A DNA stretch of 12,938 bases from Hyphomicrobiales bacterium. GTDB lineage: Bacteria; Pseudomonadota; Alphaproteobacteria; Rhizobiales; Beijerinckiaceae. The notes below the pieces were generated by a model, which searched no databases, had not been told where the DNA came from, and saw only the letters and a list, made by a program, of their open reading frames with translations. Of the stretch, positions 1 to 7,397 are shown one piece after another (the stretch's first letter is position 1; every line of letters begins with the position of its first letter). The DNA is taken from positions 1 to 12,938 of the forward strand of contig JAQGJO010000499.1 of assembly GCA_028290595.1 (NCBI GenBank). Direction: 5' to 3'. Made by a program: the position numbers and the translations under genes.

Positions 1-363
1 GGCGCCGACGCGATCTTTCCCGAAGCTTTGACCGACGCCGGCATGTTCCGCGAATTCGCCCAGCGCGTGAAAGCGCCGCTGCTGGCCAATATGACGGAAT
101 TAGTCAGCACACCCTTCTTCACAGCAAAGGAATTCGAGGAGAAGGGGTATCGCATGGTGATCTGGCCGGTGAGCGCGTTGCGCGTCGCAGCCAAAGCCCA
201 GGGCGAGCTCTATGCGACGATCGCCCGCGACGGCGGCACCAGCGCCATGCTCGCTTCGATGCAGACGCGCAAAGAGCTCTACGACGTCATCGGCTATCAC
301 GATTACGAAGCGCTGGATGCCTCCATCGTCAGGACCATCACGCCGGAAGGCATGCCGGGATAA
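1..363 (+). CDS. prpB: Methylisocitrate lyase, C-terminal part (cut by window start)
   Basis: The last 120 codons of a lyase that cleaves 2-methylisocitrate to pyruvate and succinate in the cytoplasmic methylcitrate cycle of propionate breakdown. The frame is open from base 1 and ends at TAA 361-363. The protein reads GADAIFPEAL, then LLANMTE, FTAKEFEEKGYRMVIWPVSA, and ends with the family signature MQTRKELYDVIGYHDYEALD. These match the C-terminal TIM-barrel strands and swapped helix of PrpB (E. coli has FPEA, PILANITE, YPLSAFRA and MQTRNELYESINYYQYE). The catalytic loop and metal site lie upstream of the window. No other prp gene is seen downstream; an unrelated cytochrome gene follows on the same strand after 87 bases. 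Another isocitrate-lyase-superfamily member is possible but less likely. Confidence 0.9.
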   Translation, partial: GADAIFPEALTDAGMFREFAQRVKAPLLANMTELVSTPFFTAKEFEEKGYRMVIWPVSALRVAAKAQGELYATIARDGGTSAMLASMQTRKELYDVIGYHDYEALDASIVRTITPEGMPG

Positions 364-440
364 CTCGACGGTGCATTGCCTGAACTTGGCATTGTCTAAC
401 CTTGAGTGATACGCTATCCGCCGGTCAGGTTGAAAATCCG

Positions 441-446
441 GGAGGA
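441..446 (+). promoter_or_regulatory. Ribosome binding site deciding the GTG start of the cytochrome gene
   Basis: GGAGGA lies four bases before GTG 451. An upstream in-frame GTG at 406 has no Shine-Dalgarno sequence and would put 15 charged, non-signal residues before the signal peptide. The site therefore favours 451. Confidence 0.6.
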
Positions 447-450
447 TATT

Positions 451-1851
451 GTGAGGGCGACCGCCAAGCTATTTCCGTCTTTCAGGACGTTCATTCCCTC
501 CGCCTGTTTCGCCGGCTGCCTCGTCCTCTTCGGGGCTCCGTGGTTGTCAACAGCGCAGGCGCAAAGCCCGCCGCAAAGTCCACCGTCTCCCGACATCGTC
601 AAACGCGGCGAATATCTGGCGCGTGCCGCCGATTGTCTGCCTTGCCACACACAAGGGAAGGCAAGCCCCTATTCCGGCGGGCGGCCGTTCGAACTGCCGT
701 TTGGCATCCTCTATTCCGCCAACATCACGCCGGATCGCGACACCGGCATCGGCGCTTACAGCGACGACGAATTCGTCTCGGCCTTGCAGTCGGGCGTCGG
801 GCGTGGTGGCAAGCATCTTTATCCGGCGATGCCCTATACGTCCTATACGCTGATGTCGCGCGACGATATTCTGGCGATCAAGGCCTATCTCTTCAGCCTC
901 ACGCCGGTTCGCGCGCAACCGCCCGAAAACACGCTGATGTTTCCGTTCAATCAGCGGTGGGGAATGATTGCGTGGAACCTGGCGTTCCACCGCGATGCGC
1001 GATGGACGCCCGATACAGGCAGGTCGGCGGAATGGAACCGCGGCGGTTATCTCGTCGAGGGCCCTGGCCACTGCGGCGAGTGCCATACGCCGCGAACGCT
1101 GGCGCAGAACGTCGACAAATCGCAGGCGCTCGGCGGAACCATCACGCAGGGCTGGAAAGCTTACAACATCACCTCCGACGACCAATCGGGCATCGGCGGC
1201 TGGAACGACGATGCGATCGCCGCCTATCTGGCGTCAGGCCACGCACGGGGACATAGCTCCGCCTCCGGGCCGATGGGCGAAGTGATCGAAAACAGCCTGC
1301 GTTACCTGACGCCCGAAGACATCAAAAGCATGGTCGTCTATCTGCGCACGGTCGCGCCCATTCGCAATGCGCCCGCGATCGCGACCACCGTCGCGGCCGC
1401 GCCCACCGCCGCCGCGTCGCTTGGCCAAAGGCTCTTCGCCGGCGAATGCGCCAACTGCCATCTTTGGGACGGAACGGGCGCGCAATCGCCTTACGCCAAT
1501 CTCGTCGGAAGCCGCACCGTCAACGATCCCGGCGGCACGAATTTGATGGCCGTCTTGATCGAAGGGGCGCAGTTTCGCTTCCCGCGCGAGACCACGTTCA
1601 TGCCGCCATTCGCGCGCGCCCACAGTGACGACGAGATCGCGGCCGTCGCGAATTTCACCAGCGCCGCATTCGGCAATGGCGCCGCGCGCATCTCGGCATC
1701 GGACGTGGCGCGGGCACGCTCGCCCGGGCCGGCGCTCATACCGACGTGGATGATTTCAGCCGCCATCATCGCGGGACTAATCATCGCCCTGATGATTCTC
1801 TGGCTGCTGGTTCGCCTGTTCCGCCCGGCGAAGCGTCAGGCTATGGCCTGA
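451..1851 (+). CDS. Membrane-anchored triheme cytochrome c, dehydrogenase electron-transfer subunit
   Basis: About 466 residues from GTG 451. An N-terminal Sec signal (hydrophobic stretch about residues 16-33, cleavage near AQA) is followed by three cytochrome c domains with CxxCH heme sites CLPCH (62-66), CGECH (208-212) and CANCH (333-337). Candidate axial methionines lie in YPAMPY, SGPMGE and TFMPPF. A C-terminal transmembrane helix (about 432-456) followed by RLFRPAKR anchors it to the inner membrane facing the periplasm. The order, the NITPDRDTGIG and YPAMPYTSY motifs and the size match cytochrome subunits of membrane alcohol, gluconate and aldehyde dehydrogenases (AdhB/AldF type). The convergent genes downstream encode a Tat-exported molybdoenzyme and its iron-sulfur subunit, its likely electron donors; this link is inferred from position. 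The TGA stop lies in the right arm of a hairpin. Confidence 0.88.
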   Translation: MRATAKLFPSFRTFIPSACFAGCLVLFGAPWLSTAQAQSPPQSPPSPDIVKRGEYLARAADCLPCHTQGKASPYSGGRPFELPFGILYSANITPDRDTGIGAYSDDEFVSALQSGVGRGGKHLYPAMPYTSYTLMSRDDILAIKAYLFSLTPVRAQPPENTLMFPFNQRWGMIAWNLAFHRDARWTPDTGRSAEWNRGGYLVEGPGHCGECHTPRTLAQNVDKSQALGGTITQGWKAYNITSDDQSGIGGWNDDAIAAYLASGHARGHSSASGPMGEVIENSLRYLTPEDIKSMVVYLRTVAPIRNAPAIATTVAAAPTAAASLGQRLFAGECANCHLWDGTGAQSPYANLVGSRTVNDPGGTNLMAVLIEGAQFRFPRETTFMPPFARAHSDDEIAAVANFTSAAFGNGAARISASDVARARSPGPALIPTWMISAAIIAGLIIALMILWLLVRLFRPAKRQAMA

Positions 1852-1883
1852 CGCAGCAATGGTCTGACGCAGCGCGTCAGACC
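1833..1883. terminator. Tandem hairpins between convergent genes, probable bidirectional terminator
   Basis: Two perfect stem-loops lie side by side. GCGTCAGGC (1833-1841), loop TATG, GCCTGACGC (1846-1854). Then GGTCTGACGC (1861-1870), loop AGC, GCGTCAGACC (1874-1883). The stop of the + strand cytochrome gene (1849-1851) is in the first and the stop of the - strand molybdenum subunit (1877-1879) is in the second. No clear T-run follows on either strand, so efficient intrinsic termination is inferred rather than shown. The stems may also block 3' exonucleases. Confidence 0.6.
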
Positions 1884-4081
1884 GAACCGTTGTCCTTGAG
1901 GATTTCCTTCACCCGCTGCGGGATCAGCGGCATGTTGCGAAAACGCTTCTTGGTCAGGACATGCATCGCGTTGGCGACGGCGGGACCGATCAGGGGCAGC
2001 GCGGCCTCTCCCATGCCGGTGGGAGGATTGTCGGTTGAAATAATTGTCACATGGATTTCCGGCGTGTCCGACATGCGCGCGACCCGATAGTCGAACAAAT
2101 TGGTCTGATCGACGCTGCCGCTTGAGATCGTCACGCGTTCTTTCAACACCTGGCTGAGACCGAACACGACGTTGCCCTCGGTCTGCGCGACGATGCTGTC
2201 GGGATTGACGGCAATGCCGGGATCCAGAGCGACCCAGGCGCGGTGCGCGCGAATTTCGCCCGTCTCCCTGTCGAGTGAAATTTCCACAATCGCGGCTGTC
2301 CAGGTGTTGACGATCTCGCCGAAAGCAAATCCAACTGCGCGCCCCGCGGGCCGCGCATCGCCCCATCCCGCCATCTCTGCCACGGTCTTGATGACCTTGG
2401 TGGCGCGCGGGTTCGATTTGCACAACTGCAGTCGAAACGCGACCGGATCGACATTCAGCGCCGTCGCCACTTCGTCGGCAAATCCCTCGATCGCGAATTT
2501 GTTGTGACCAGCGCCGATGCCGCGCCACGCGCTCAGCGGCGTGCCGCGGATCTCGCGGAGATAGCTGATGGTCTGGTTGGGGATTTCATAGTTGATCTTC
2601 GCGCCTTCAAGCGTGAGGGGATCAAGCCCCTTGGTCTGCACAAGTCGTTCTGGCGATGTGTAGGCGACGATTGATTCCGCGACAATACGATGCCGCCAGC
2701 CGGTGACGTTGCCTTGCTCGTCCACCGCCGCCTCGAGACGATGCGCCGTCATCGGCCGCATCTTGGCAGCCTTGACGTCCTGCTCACGCGTCCAGATCAC
2801 CTTGACCGGCCGTTGCACTGCCTTCGACATCCCCAACGCATAGGGCACCATGTCGGGTGCTGAACGACGCCCAAATCCACCGCCCAGGAAATGCGGGTGC
2901 AGTGTTATTTTTTCCGGCTTCGTCTTCAGGATCGCCGCGGCGGCGCCGATAATGGCGCTTTGCGATTGCGTACCCATCCAGATTTCAGCACCATCGCCCT
3001 CGGCGTTGACGGACGCGGTGATGTTAATCGGTTCCATCTGCGCGTGATAAAGATAGTCAGTGGTGTATTCGGCGGTGACGATCTTTGACGCCTTCGCGAA
3101 CGCCGCGTCCGAGTCGCCCGTCTTGACGAAGGGCAGGCCGGCCTCACTGGTGTTCTTCGCGCGTTCGACAAACTGAATCAGCGCCGGTTCGCTGGCGTAA
3201 CGATCAAAATCGACCGCGCTCCACTCGACCTGCAGAGCGCCGCGCGCGGCGAAAGCAGCTTCGATGGTTTCCGCGACGATGCCGACAGCGTCTTTCATCG
3301 GCACAATCTTGATGATGCCTGGAATGGCCGCGACGCTGGCTTCATCGACCTTTTTTGGAGACGCGCCTTCGCTGGGGGAGCGCAAAATCGTCCCATAGGC
3401 CATGCCGGGAACTTGCACATCCATGCCGAACTTGGCGGAGCCATCGACCTTGAGCGGAATGTCCCGCCGCGCCACGGGCGTGCCGATGATGCGGTAGGCG
3501 CTCATCGGCTTCAACTCGGACTTCTGGACCACCGGCAGTTCCGCCGGAACAACGGCGAACGCCGCGATTTCGCTATAGGTCAGACGCCGGCCGCTCGCAG
3601 CATGGACGACGACACTGGGTTCCGTCGTCAGTTCGGCCAACGGCACATACCATTGCGCCGCCGCCGCCTGCATCAGCACGCGACGAACCGAAGCCGCTTG
3701 CAGACGTACCTTGTCCCAATAGCCTTGAATGGATTTGCTGCCGACCGTTATCAACGAGCCGCCAAACGCCGGATTTCCATAGATATCGGCGCGCGTCGCA
3801 ACATCAACCGTCGAAACTTTCGACCAATCGGCGTCCAGTTCCTCGGCAAAAACCATCGCCAGCGCGGTGCTGGAGCCTTGCCCCATTTCAGCGGCGGGCA
3901 TGGCGATCTGAATGCCGCCGTCGGCATGGATCGTCACCCAATAGCCGATCGCATTGCCGGATGTTTCGGCCGCGTGCGCCTTTGCGATGCCACCGAGGTC
4001 GCCAAGCGTAAAGGCGAACCCCAGGCCGGCAGCGCCGGTCAGAAAGCCGCGGCGGGAGGGGGAGAGAGTGGGAGCGTTCAT
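1877..4081 (-). CDS. Tat-exported molybdopterin-binding large subunit, IorB/NicB/AldH-like
   Basis: A 734-residue molybdenum hydroxylase large subunit of the xanthine dehydrogenase family. It begins with a twin-arginine signal (SRRGFLTG at 9-16, hydrophobic region, AHA-A cleavage near 37), so it is exported folded to the periplasm. Family motifs are AEMGQGSSTA (64-73), LGGGFGRRS (399-407), SAWRGIGAG (517-525) and GMGEAALP (689-696), whose Glu692 is the expected catalytic base next to Mo. Length and Tat signal fit isoquinoline 1-oxidoreductase beta subunits and relatives that lack FAD and pass electrons to cytochrome c. The start at 4081 has AAGGAGG nine bases upstream, inside the end of the small-subunit gene four bases away, so the two are probably translationally coupled. 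The substrate (N-heteroaromatic or aldehyde) cannot be read from the sequence. Confidence 0.9.
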   Translation of the reverse strand: MNAPTLSPSRRGFLTGAAGLGFAFTLGDLGGIAKAHAAETSGNAIGYWVTIHADGGIQIAMPAAEMGQGSSTALAMVFAEELDADWSKVSTVDVATRADIYGNPAFGGSLITVGSKSIQGYWDKVRLQAASVRRVLMQAAAAQWYVPLAELTTEPSVVVHAASGRRLTYSEIAAFAVVPAELPVVQKSELKPMSAYRIIGTPVARRDIPLKVDGSAKFGMDVQVPGMAYGTILRSPSEGASPKKVDEASVAAIPGIIKIVPMKDAVGIVAETIEAAFAARGALQVEWSAVDFDRYASEPALIQFVERAKNTSEAGLPFVKTGDSDAAFAKASKIVTAEYTTDYLYHAQMEPINITASVNAEGDGAEIWMGTQSQSAIIGAAAAILKTKPEKITLHPHFLGGGFGRRSAPDMVPYALGMSKAVQRPVKVIWTREQDVKAAKMRPMTAHRLEAAVDEQGNVTGWRHRIVAESIVAYTSPERLVQTKGLDPLTLEGAKINYEIPNQTISYLREIRGTPLSAWRGIGAGHNKFAIEGFADEVATALNVDPVAFRLQLCKSNPRATKVIKTVAEMAGWGDARPAGRAVGFAFGEIVNTWTAAIVEISLDRETGEIRAHRAWVALDPGIAVNPDSIVAQTEGNVVFGLSQVLKERVTISSGSVDQTNLFDYRVARMSDTPEIHVTIISTDNPPTGMGEAALPLIGPAVANAMHVLTKKRFRNMPLIPQRVKEILKDNGSV

Positions 4082-4085
4082 GGGA

Positions 4086-4544
4086 TCAGCCCTCCTTCAC
4101 GGCGCGTTCGATGGCGCGCACGATTCGAGGATAGGTCCCGCATCGACAGATGTTGCCATCCATGTGGCGAACGATTTCATCGCGCGTCGGGTGAGGATTT
4201 TTTTGCAGGAGATCCGCCGCCTGCATGATCTGTCCGGACTGGCAGTATCCACACTGCGGCGTCTGCTCGGCGATCCAGGCCTTCTGCAACGGATGATCGG
4301 ATGCGGCTGAGAGACCTTCAATCGTCGTGATCGATTTGCCGGCCATGTCCTGCAATTGCGCACGGCATGAGCGCGCGGCACGCCCATTGATGTGAACGGT
4401 GCAGGCGCCGCACATACCCGCGCCGCAGCCGTATTTTGTGCCGGTGAGCTTGAGGTGCTCGCGTATGACCCAGAGAAGGGGCGTATCGGGTTCCGCCGAC
4501 ACGGAAACGGGTTGCCCGTTTACCTTGAAATCGATCGTCGCCAT
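4086..4544 (-). CDS. [2Fe-2S] small subunit of the adjacent molybdenum hydroxylase, IorA/NicA-like
   Basis: A 152-residue iron-sulfur subunit carrying electrons from the Mo centre toward the acceptor. The N-terminal plant-ferredoxin-type domain has CGAGMCGAC and a fourth cysteine in ARSC. The C-terminal helical domain has CGYC and CRCG. All eight cysteine ligands of the two clusters are present (C40, C45, C48, C60; C98, C101, C133, C135, counting from this start). The length is normal for the family. Two ATGs are adjacent: the one at 4547 is only two bases from the GGGGAG ribosome site at 4550-4555, the one at 4544 is five away, so 4544 is preferred. There is no signal peptide; the subunit is expected to be carried out by the Tat signal of its partner. 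It is first in the operon and precedes the large subunit by four bases. Confidence 0.9.
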   Translation of the reverse strand: MATIDFKVNGQPVSVSAEPDTPLLWVIREHLKLTGTKYGCGAGMCGACTVHINGRAARSCRAQLQDMAGKSITTIEGLSAASDHPLQKAWIAEQTPQCGYCQSGQIMQAADLLQKNPHPTRDEIVRHMDGNICRCGTYPRIVRAIERAVKEG

Positions 4545-4580
4545 CATGTCTCCCCTTCGACGTTAACGCAGAGGGTAGTC

Positions 4581-4629
4581 CCAAATTTGGCTAGGAACAA
4601 GCACTCAAGCTTGGATAGCCAAGCCTGAG
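4581..4629. promoter_or_regulatory. Paired palindromes upstream of the iron-sulfur/molybdenum operon, possible operator
   Basis: CCAAATTTGG (4581-4590) is a perfect 10-base palindrome. CTCAAGCTTGG (4604-4614), spacer ATAG, CCAAGCCTGAG (4619-4629) is an inverted repeat with 10 of 11 pairs. Both lie 37-85 bases before the small-subunit start and hold TTGG/CCAA half-sites, as expected of a regulator site. No convincing -35/-10 pair is visible. The second palindrome could instead be a transcript hairpin. Confidence 0.35.
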
Positions 4630-4650
4630 GACTGGCATTGCTGCATTAAT

Positions 4651-4703
4651 CGATCCCGTGTCGTCGGAGGACGCCCTGAGACAGCGCCGAAGTCACGGGA
4701 TCG
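4651..4703. terminator. Long-spaced inverted repeat after the CoxL-like gene
   Basis: CGATCCCGTG (4651-4660) and CACGGGATCG (4694-4703) are perfect 10-base arms separated by 33 bases, beginning ten bases beyond the - strand stop at 4713. Position suggests a terminator or 3' processing structure. There is no T-run, so the call is weak. Confidence 0.35.
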
Positions 4704-4712
4704 TGATTCATA

Positions 4713-7037
4713 CTACGCGTGCTGCAGCGCCTTCCACACAACCTGCGGCGTCAGCGGCATCACCAGCGACAAGGGCTTAGCAGCCGATATGGCGTTTTCG
4801 ATGGCATTGACGATCGTCGCCGTCGCGCCCGTCGTTCCCGCTTCGCCAATGCCCTTGGCGCCGACGAGATTGGTCGTGCAGCGGGTCGGGTTGTGCAGCA
4901 CCGTCAGGCTCGGCACACTGTCGGCGCGCGGCATCATGTAGTCCATGAAAGATCCGGCGAGAAGCTGGCCGCTGGTCGTGTCATAGCGCGTGAACTCACC
5001 GATGGCCTGGCCGATGCCCTGCACGACGCCGCCTTCGATCTGGCCTTCGACGATCGTCTGGTTGAGCATGACGCCGCAATCGCTCAGCGCCGTGTAGCGC
5101 ACGATATCGACCTCGCCCGTATCCGGATCGAGCTCGACTTCCGCCACATGGCAGCCGTTGGGAAACGACGGCCCCGTGTGGGCGATCTCGTTGGTATCGA
5201 GATTTTCCTCGATCGTGCCCTGCTTCTTCATTTCCTTGGCGTGCTCGGCCACTTCAAACAAAGTGACGCGGCGCCCGGTCTTGGCGATTTCGAAGATGCC
5301 GTTCTTGTACTGCACCTCCGCATCGCCCGCCTGCAGCACGGTCTTGGCGACACCCGTGGCCTTCACCAGCACTTTATCGGCCGTCTGCACGACGGCGCTG
5401 CCGACGAGCATGGCCGAGCGCGATGCGACGGCGCCGAAGCCCGGCACATCTCTAGCGGAATCGCCGAACGTCACTTCAACGTCGTCATCGGGGATGCCCA
5501 GTTGATCGGCGACAAGTTGCTTGAACACGGTGATATGGCCCTGGCCCTGTGGCGCAGGCCCCATGCTGATGACGCACTTGCCGTTCTCGAAGGTGATGCG
5601 CGCCGGTTCTTCGTAATGGCCGCCGGAAATTTCGAGATAGCAGCCGACGCCGATGCCGCGCAATTTGCCACGCGCCTTGGCCTCTTTCTTGCGCGCCGCG
5701 AAGCCCTTGTAATCGGCGGCCTCCAGCGCTTTCTCGAATGCGGTGGGAAAATCGCCGCTATCGTATTTAAAGCCGGTCGCAGATTGATATGGCATTTTCT
5801 CCGGCTTGATCAGATTGCGGCGGCGCAATTCAGCCTGATCGATATTCAGCTCACGCGCCGCCGCATCGACCACGCGTTCCATCAGATAATTCGCTTCCGG
5901 CCGCCCGGCGCCGCGATAGGCCCCGACAGGCACGGTGTTGGAAAAATAGATCGCCGATTCCACGATGATATGGGGAATGTCGTAGACGGTCGGCATGCAG
6001 CCGGAAATATGCAAGGTCGGAATCAGCACCGCCACGCCGGTCAGATAGGCGCCGGCGTTCATCTCGCCCTTGACCCGCAGGCCGAGAAACTTGCCGCGCG
6101 TGCTGAGCGCCAGCTCAACATGCCAGATGGAATCGCGTGCGTGATTGTCGGTCAGGAACGACTCGGCGCGGGTCGATGTCCAGTGCACCGGCTTGCCGAG
6201 TTTTTTGGCGGCCGCCAGCAGCGCCGGGTATTCCGGATAGGTCGAGGCCTTCATGCCGAAACCGCCGCCGACATCCTTGGTCAGCACGCGCACTTTCGGC
6301 ATCGGAATTTTCATCGTCATCGCAACTTGCGCGGCAATGCCGGTCACGCCCTGCGTGCCCGTCGTCAGCGTGTATTGATCCGACTTGGAGTCGAAGCTGG
6401 CGGTCGCCGCGCGCGGCTCCATCGACACGGCGCAGATACGCTGATTGACGACATCGACCTTCACCACATGGGCGGCGGATTTGAAGACCTCGTCGAGCGC
6501 CTTGTGCTTGGCGCCGTCCGGATCGGGCGGCGTCGACCATTCGTGCGCGACATTGCCCTTGGCCTGCGCCCAGATCTGGGTTTTGCCAGTCATTGCCTGC
6601 TCGAGCGTCACCACGGCGGGAAGCGTGTCGTAATCAACGACCACGAGGTCCGCCGCATCGAGCGCCGCAGCTTCCGATTTGGCGACGACCATCACCACCG
6701 GTTCGCCGGCGTGGCCAACAAGATCATGCGCCAGCACGGGGCGGAACGGGCTTACCGGCATGACGCCGTTCTTGCCGGGGAAAGGGATCGAGCCCGAAAC
6801 GGTGCCGAAGCCGAATTCCTCGAAATCCTTGGCCGTATAGACCGCCAGCACGCCCTCGGCCGCCTTGGCGGCGGCCGTGTCGATGCTCTTAATCTTGGCG
6901 TGGGCATGGGGAGAGCGGACAAACGCCGCGAAAGTCACCTTTTCGGCGCGCATGTCGTCGGTATACTGGCCCTCGCCGCGCAGCAACGGCCCATCTTCGT
7001 AGCGGCCGGCCCATTTCCTCATCGAACGATCGCTCAA
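4713..7037 (-). CDS. CoxL-like molybdopterin-binding large subunit, form II type, without partner genes
   Basis: A 774-residue xanthine dehydrogenase/CO dehydrogenase-type large subunit. Motifs from the chosen start: KWAGRYEDGPLLRGEGQYTDD (8-28), DVGGGFGMK (255-263), AYRGAGR (373-379), GPAPQGQGH (493-501) and GAKGIGEAGTTG (726-737), with Glu732 the expected Mo-site base. AYRGAGR replaces the AYxCSFR loop of true form I CO dehydrogenase, so CO oxidation is not implied; the substrate is unknown. There is no signal peptide, so a cytoplasmic location is likely. The start is TTG 7037, seven bases after GAGGGAG (7045-7051); ATG 7022 is the alternative but lacks a good ribosome site. No FAD (CoxM) or [2Fe-2S] (CoxS) gene adjoins it; the only small subunit nearby is the IorA-like one downstream. 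Confidence 0.88.
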   Translation of the reverse strand: MSDRSMRKWAGRYEDGPLLRGEGQYTDDMRAEKVTFAAFVRSPHAHAKIKSIDTAAAKAAEGVLAVYTAKDFEEFGFGTVSGSIPFPGKNGVMPVSPFRPVLAHDLVGHAGEPVVMVVAKSEAAALDAADLVVVDYDTLPAVVTLEQAMTGKTQIWAQAKGNVAHEWSTPPDPDGAKHKALDEVFKSAAHVVKVDVVNQRICAVSMEPRAATASFDSKSDQYTLTTGTQGVTGIAAQVAMTMKIPMPKVRVLTKDVGGGFGMKASTYPEYPALLAAAKKLGKPVHWTSTRAESFLTDNHARDSIWHVELALSTRGKFLGLRVKGEMNAGAYLTGVAVLIPTLHISGCMPTVYDIPHIIVESAIYFSNTVPVGAYRGAGRPEANYLMERVVDAAARELNIDQAELRRRNLIKPEKMPYQSATGFKYDSGDFPTAFEKALEAADYKGFAARKKEAKARGKLRGIGVGCYLEISGGHYEEPARITFENGKCVISMGPAPQGQGHITVFKQLVADQLGIPDDDVEVTFGDSARDVPGFGAVASRSAMLVGSAVVQTADKVLVKATGVAKTVLQAGDAEVQYKNGIFEIAKTGRRVTLFEVAEHAKEMKKQGTIEENLDTNEIAHTGPSFPNGCHVAEVELDPDTGEVDIVRYTALSDCGVMLNQTIVEGQIEGGVVQGIGQAIGEFTRYDTTSGQLLAGSFMDYMMPRADSVPSLTVLHNPTRCTTNLVGAKGIGEAGTTGATATIVNAIENAISAAKPLSLVMPLTPQVVWKALQHA

Positions 7038-7044
7038 CGTTTCT

Positions 7045-7051
7045 CTCCCTC
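7045..7051 (-). promoter_or_regulatory. Ribosome binding site deciding the TTG start of the CoxL-like gene
   Basis: GAGGGAG on the - strand ends seven bases before TTG 7037. Upstream in-frame codons add about 32 residues of non-conserved sequence without such a site. Confidence 0.5.
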
Positions 7052-7131
7052 GAATTCGCTGCGAAAACGTAACTTTGGCATATTTTGGCCGATTTCGAAG
7101 GTCATCTTTTGCTGTCTGCTGGGAGCAAGTC

Positions 7132-7148
7132 AATCAGGCTCCCTGATT
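7132..7148. repeat. Perfect short palindrome in the divergent region
   Basis: AATCAGG (7132-7138), spacer CTC, CCTGATT (7142-7148), followed by TT. A second overlapping pairing, GGGAGC (7121-7126) with GCTCCC (7138-7143), is also possible. It lies about 95 bases upstream of the CoxL-like start. It could be an operator, or a + strand terminator hairpin with four terminal T residues, though no + strand gene precedes it. Confidence 0.35.
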
Positions 7149-7271
7149 TTGCCTGCCAATATTCGAGAGAGACTGTGCAACGGCGTGCCAACGACAGGCT
7201 TGCCGCCTCACAGCAGTTTGAAGCTGGAATTTGGCCTTGCCGCACCCTTTCGATCGCCCTCGTAACCCAGC

Positions 7272-7308
7272 GTTAACCCTGACAGGGTCTTAACTCAGCC
7301 AGTACAAT
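7272..7308 (+). promoter_or_regulatory. tolQ promoter with palindrome over the -35 box
   Basis: CTGACA (7279-7284) and TACAAT (7303-7308) each match the sigma70 consensus at five of six positions with an 18-base spacer. A transcript would start about 80 bases before tolQ. The -35 box lies inside an inverted repeat: GTTAA CCCT (7272-7280), GAC, AGGG (7284-7287), two unpaired bases, TTAAC (7290-7294). That arrangement suggests a repressor site. The TTAA spacing does not match the CtrA consensus. Confidence 0.5.
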
Positions 7309-7397
7309 CTGTTTGCTATCAACGTCGAAGCCCTAGTTTCGACGGATTCCCGGAGCACAAGCGGGCCATTCCCCGCCAGGACTTGAGGACTGCACGC

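Larger units (their letters stand above)
7038..7397. other. Divergent intergenic region between the CoxL-like gene and tolQ
   Basis: These 360 bases hold no credible gene. They must carry the promoter for the - strand CoxL-like gene, which I cannot place with confidence, and they carry the tolQ promoter near 7279-7308. Two palindromes are present (7132-7148 and 7272-7294). The ybgC gene, often found before tolQ, is absent here. Confidence 0.7.

Noticed and set aside
406..450. Upstream GTG start for the cytochrome gene
   Set aside because: There is no ribosome site, and it would add a charged extension before a normal signal peptide; GTG 451 has GGAGGA in place.
364..450. Promoter for the cytochrome gene (TTGTCT with TATCCG)
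   Set aside because: The -10 match is only three of six, so it is no better than chance in an 87-base gap.
547..1185. A 212-codon - strand frame in the cytochrome gene
   Set aside because: It is a shadow of the cytochrome coding frame, with no ribosome site or recognisable motif.
3413..4228. A 271-codon + strand frame across the two molybdoenzyme subunits
   Set aside because: It is antisense to two well-supported genes and Arg/His-rich, with no family signal.
7038..7133. N-terminal extension of the CoxL-like protein
   Set aside because: The added residues show no family similarity, and the ribosome site for TTG 7037 lies within them.
4719..7265. An 848-codon open frame on the + strand
   Set aside because: It lies wholly antisense to the CoxL-like gene and its upstream region. 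Its translation is rich in Arg and His without any domain, as expected from a mirrored frame in a GC-rich gene.
7272..7294. CtrA binding site before tolQ
   Set aside because: Two TTAA elements are present but 13 bases separate them, not the seven of the CtrA consensus.
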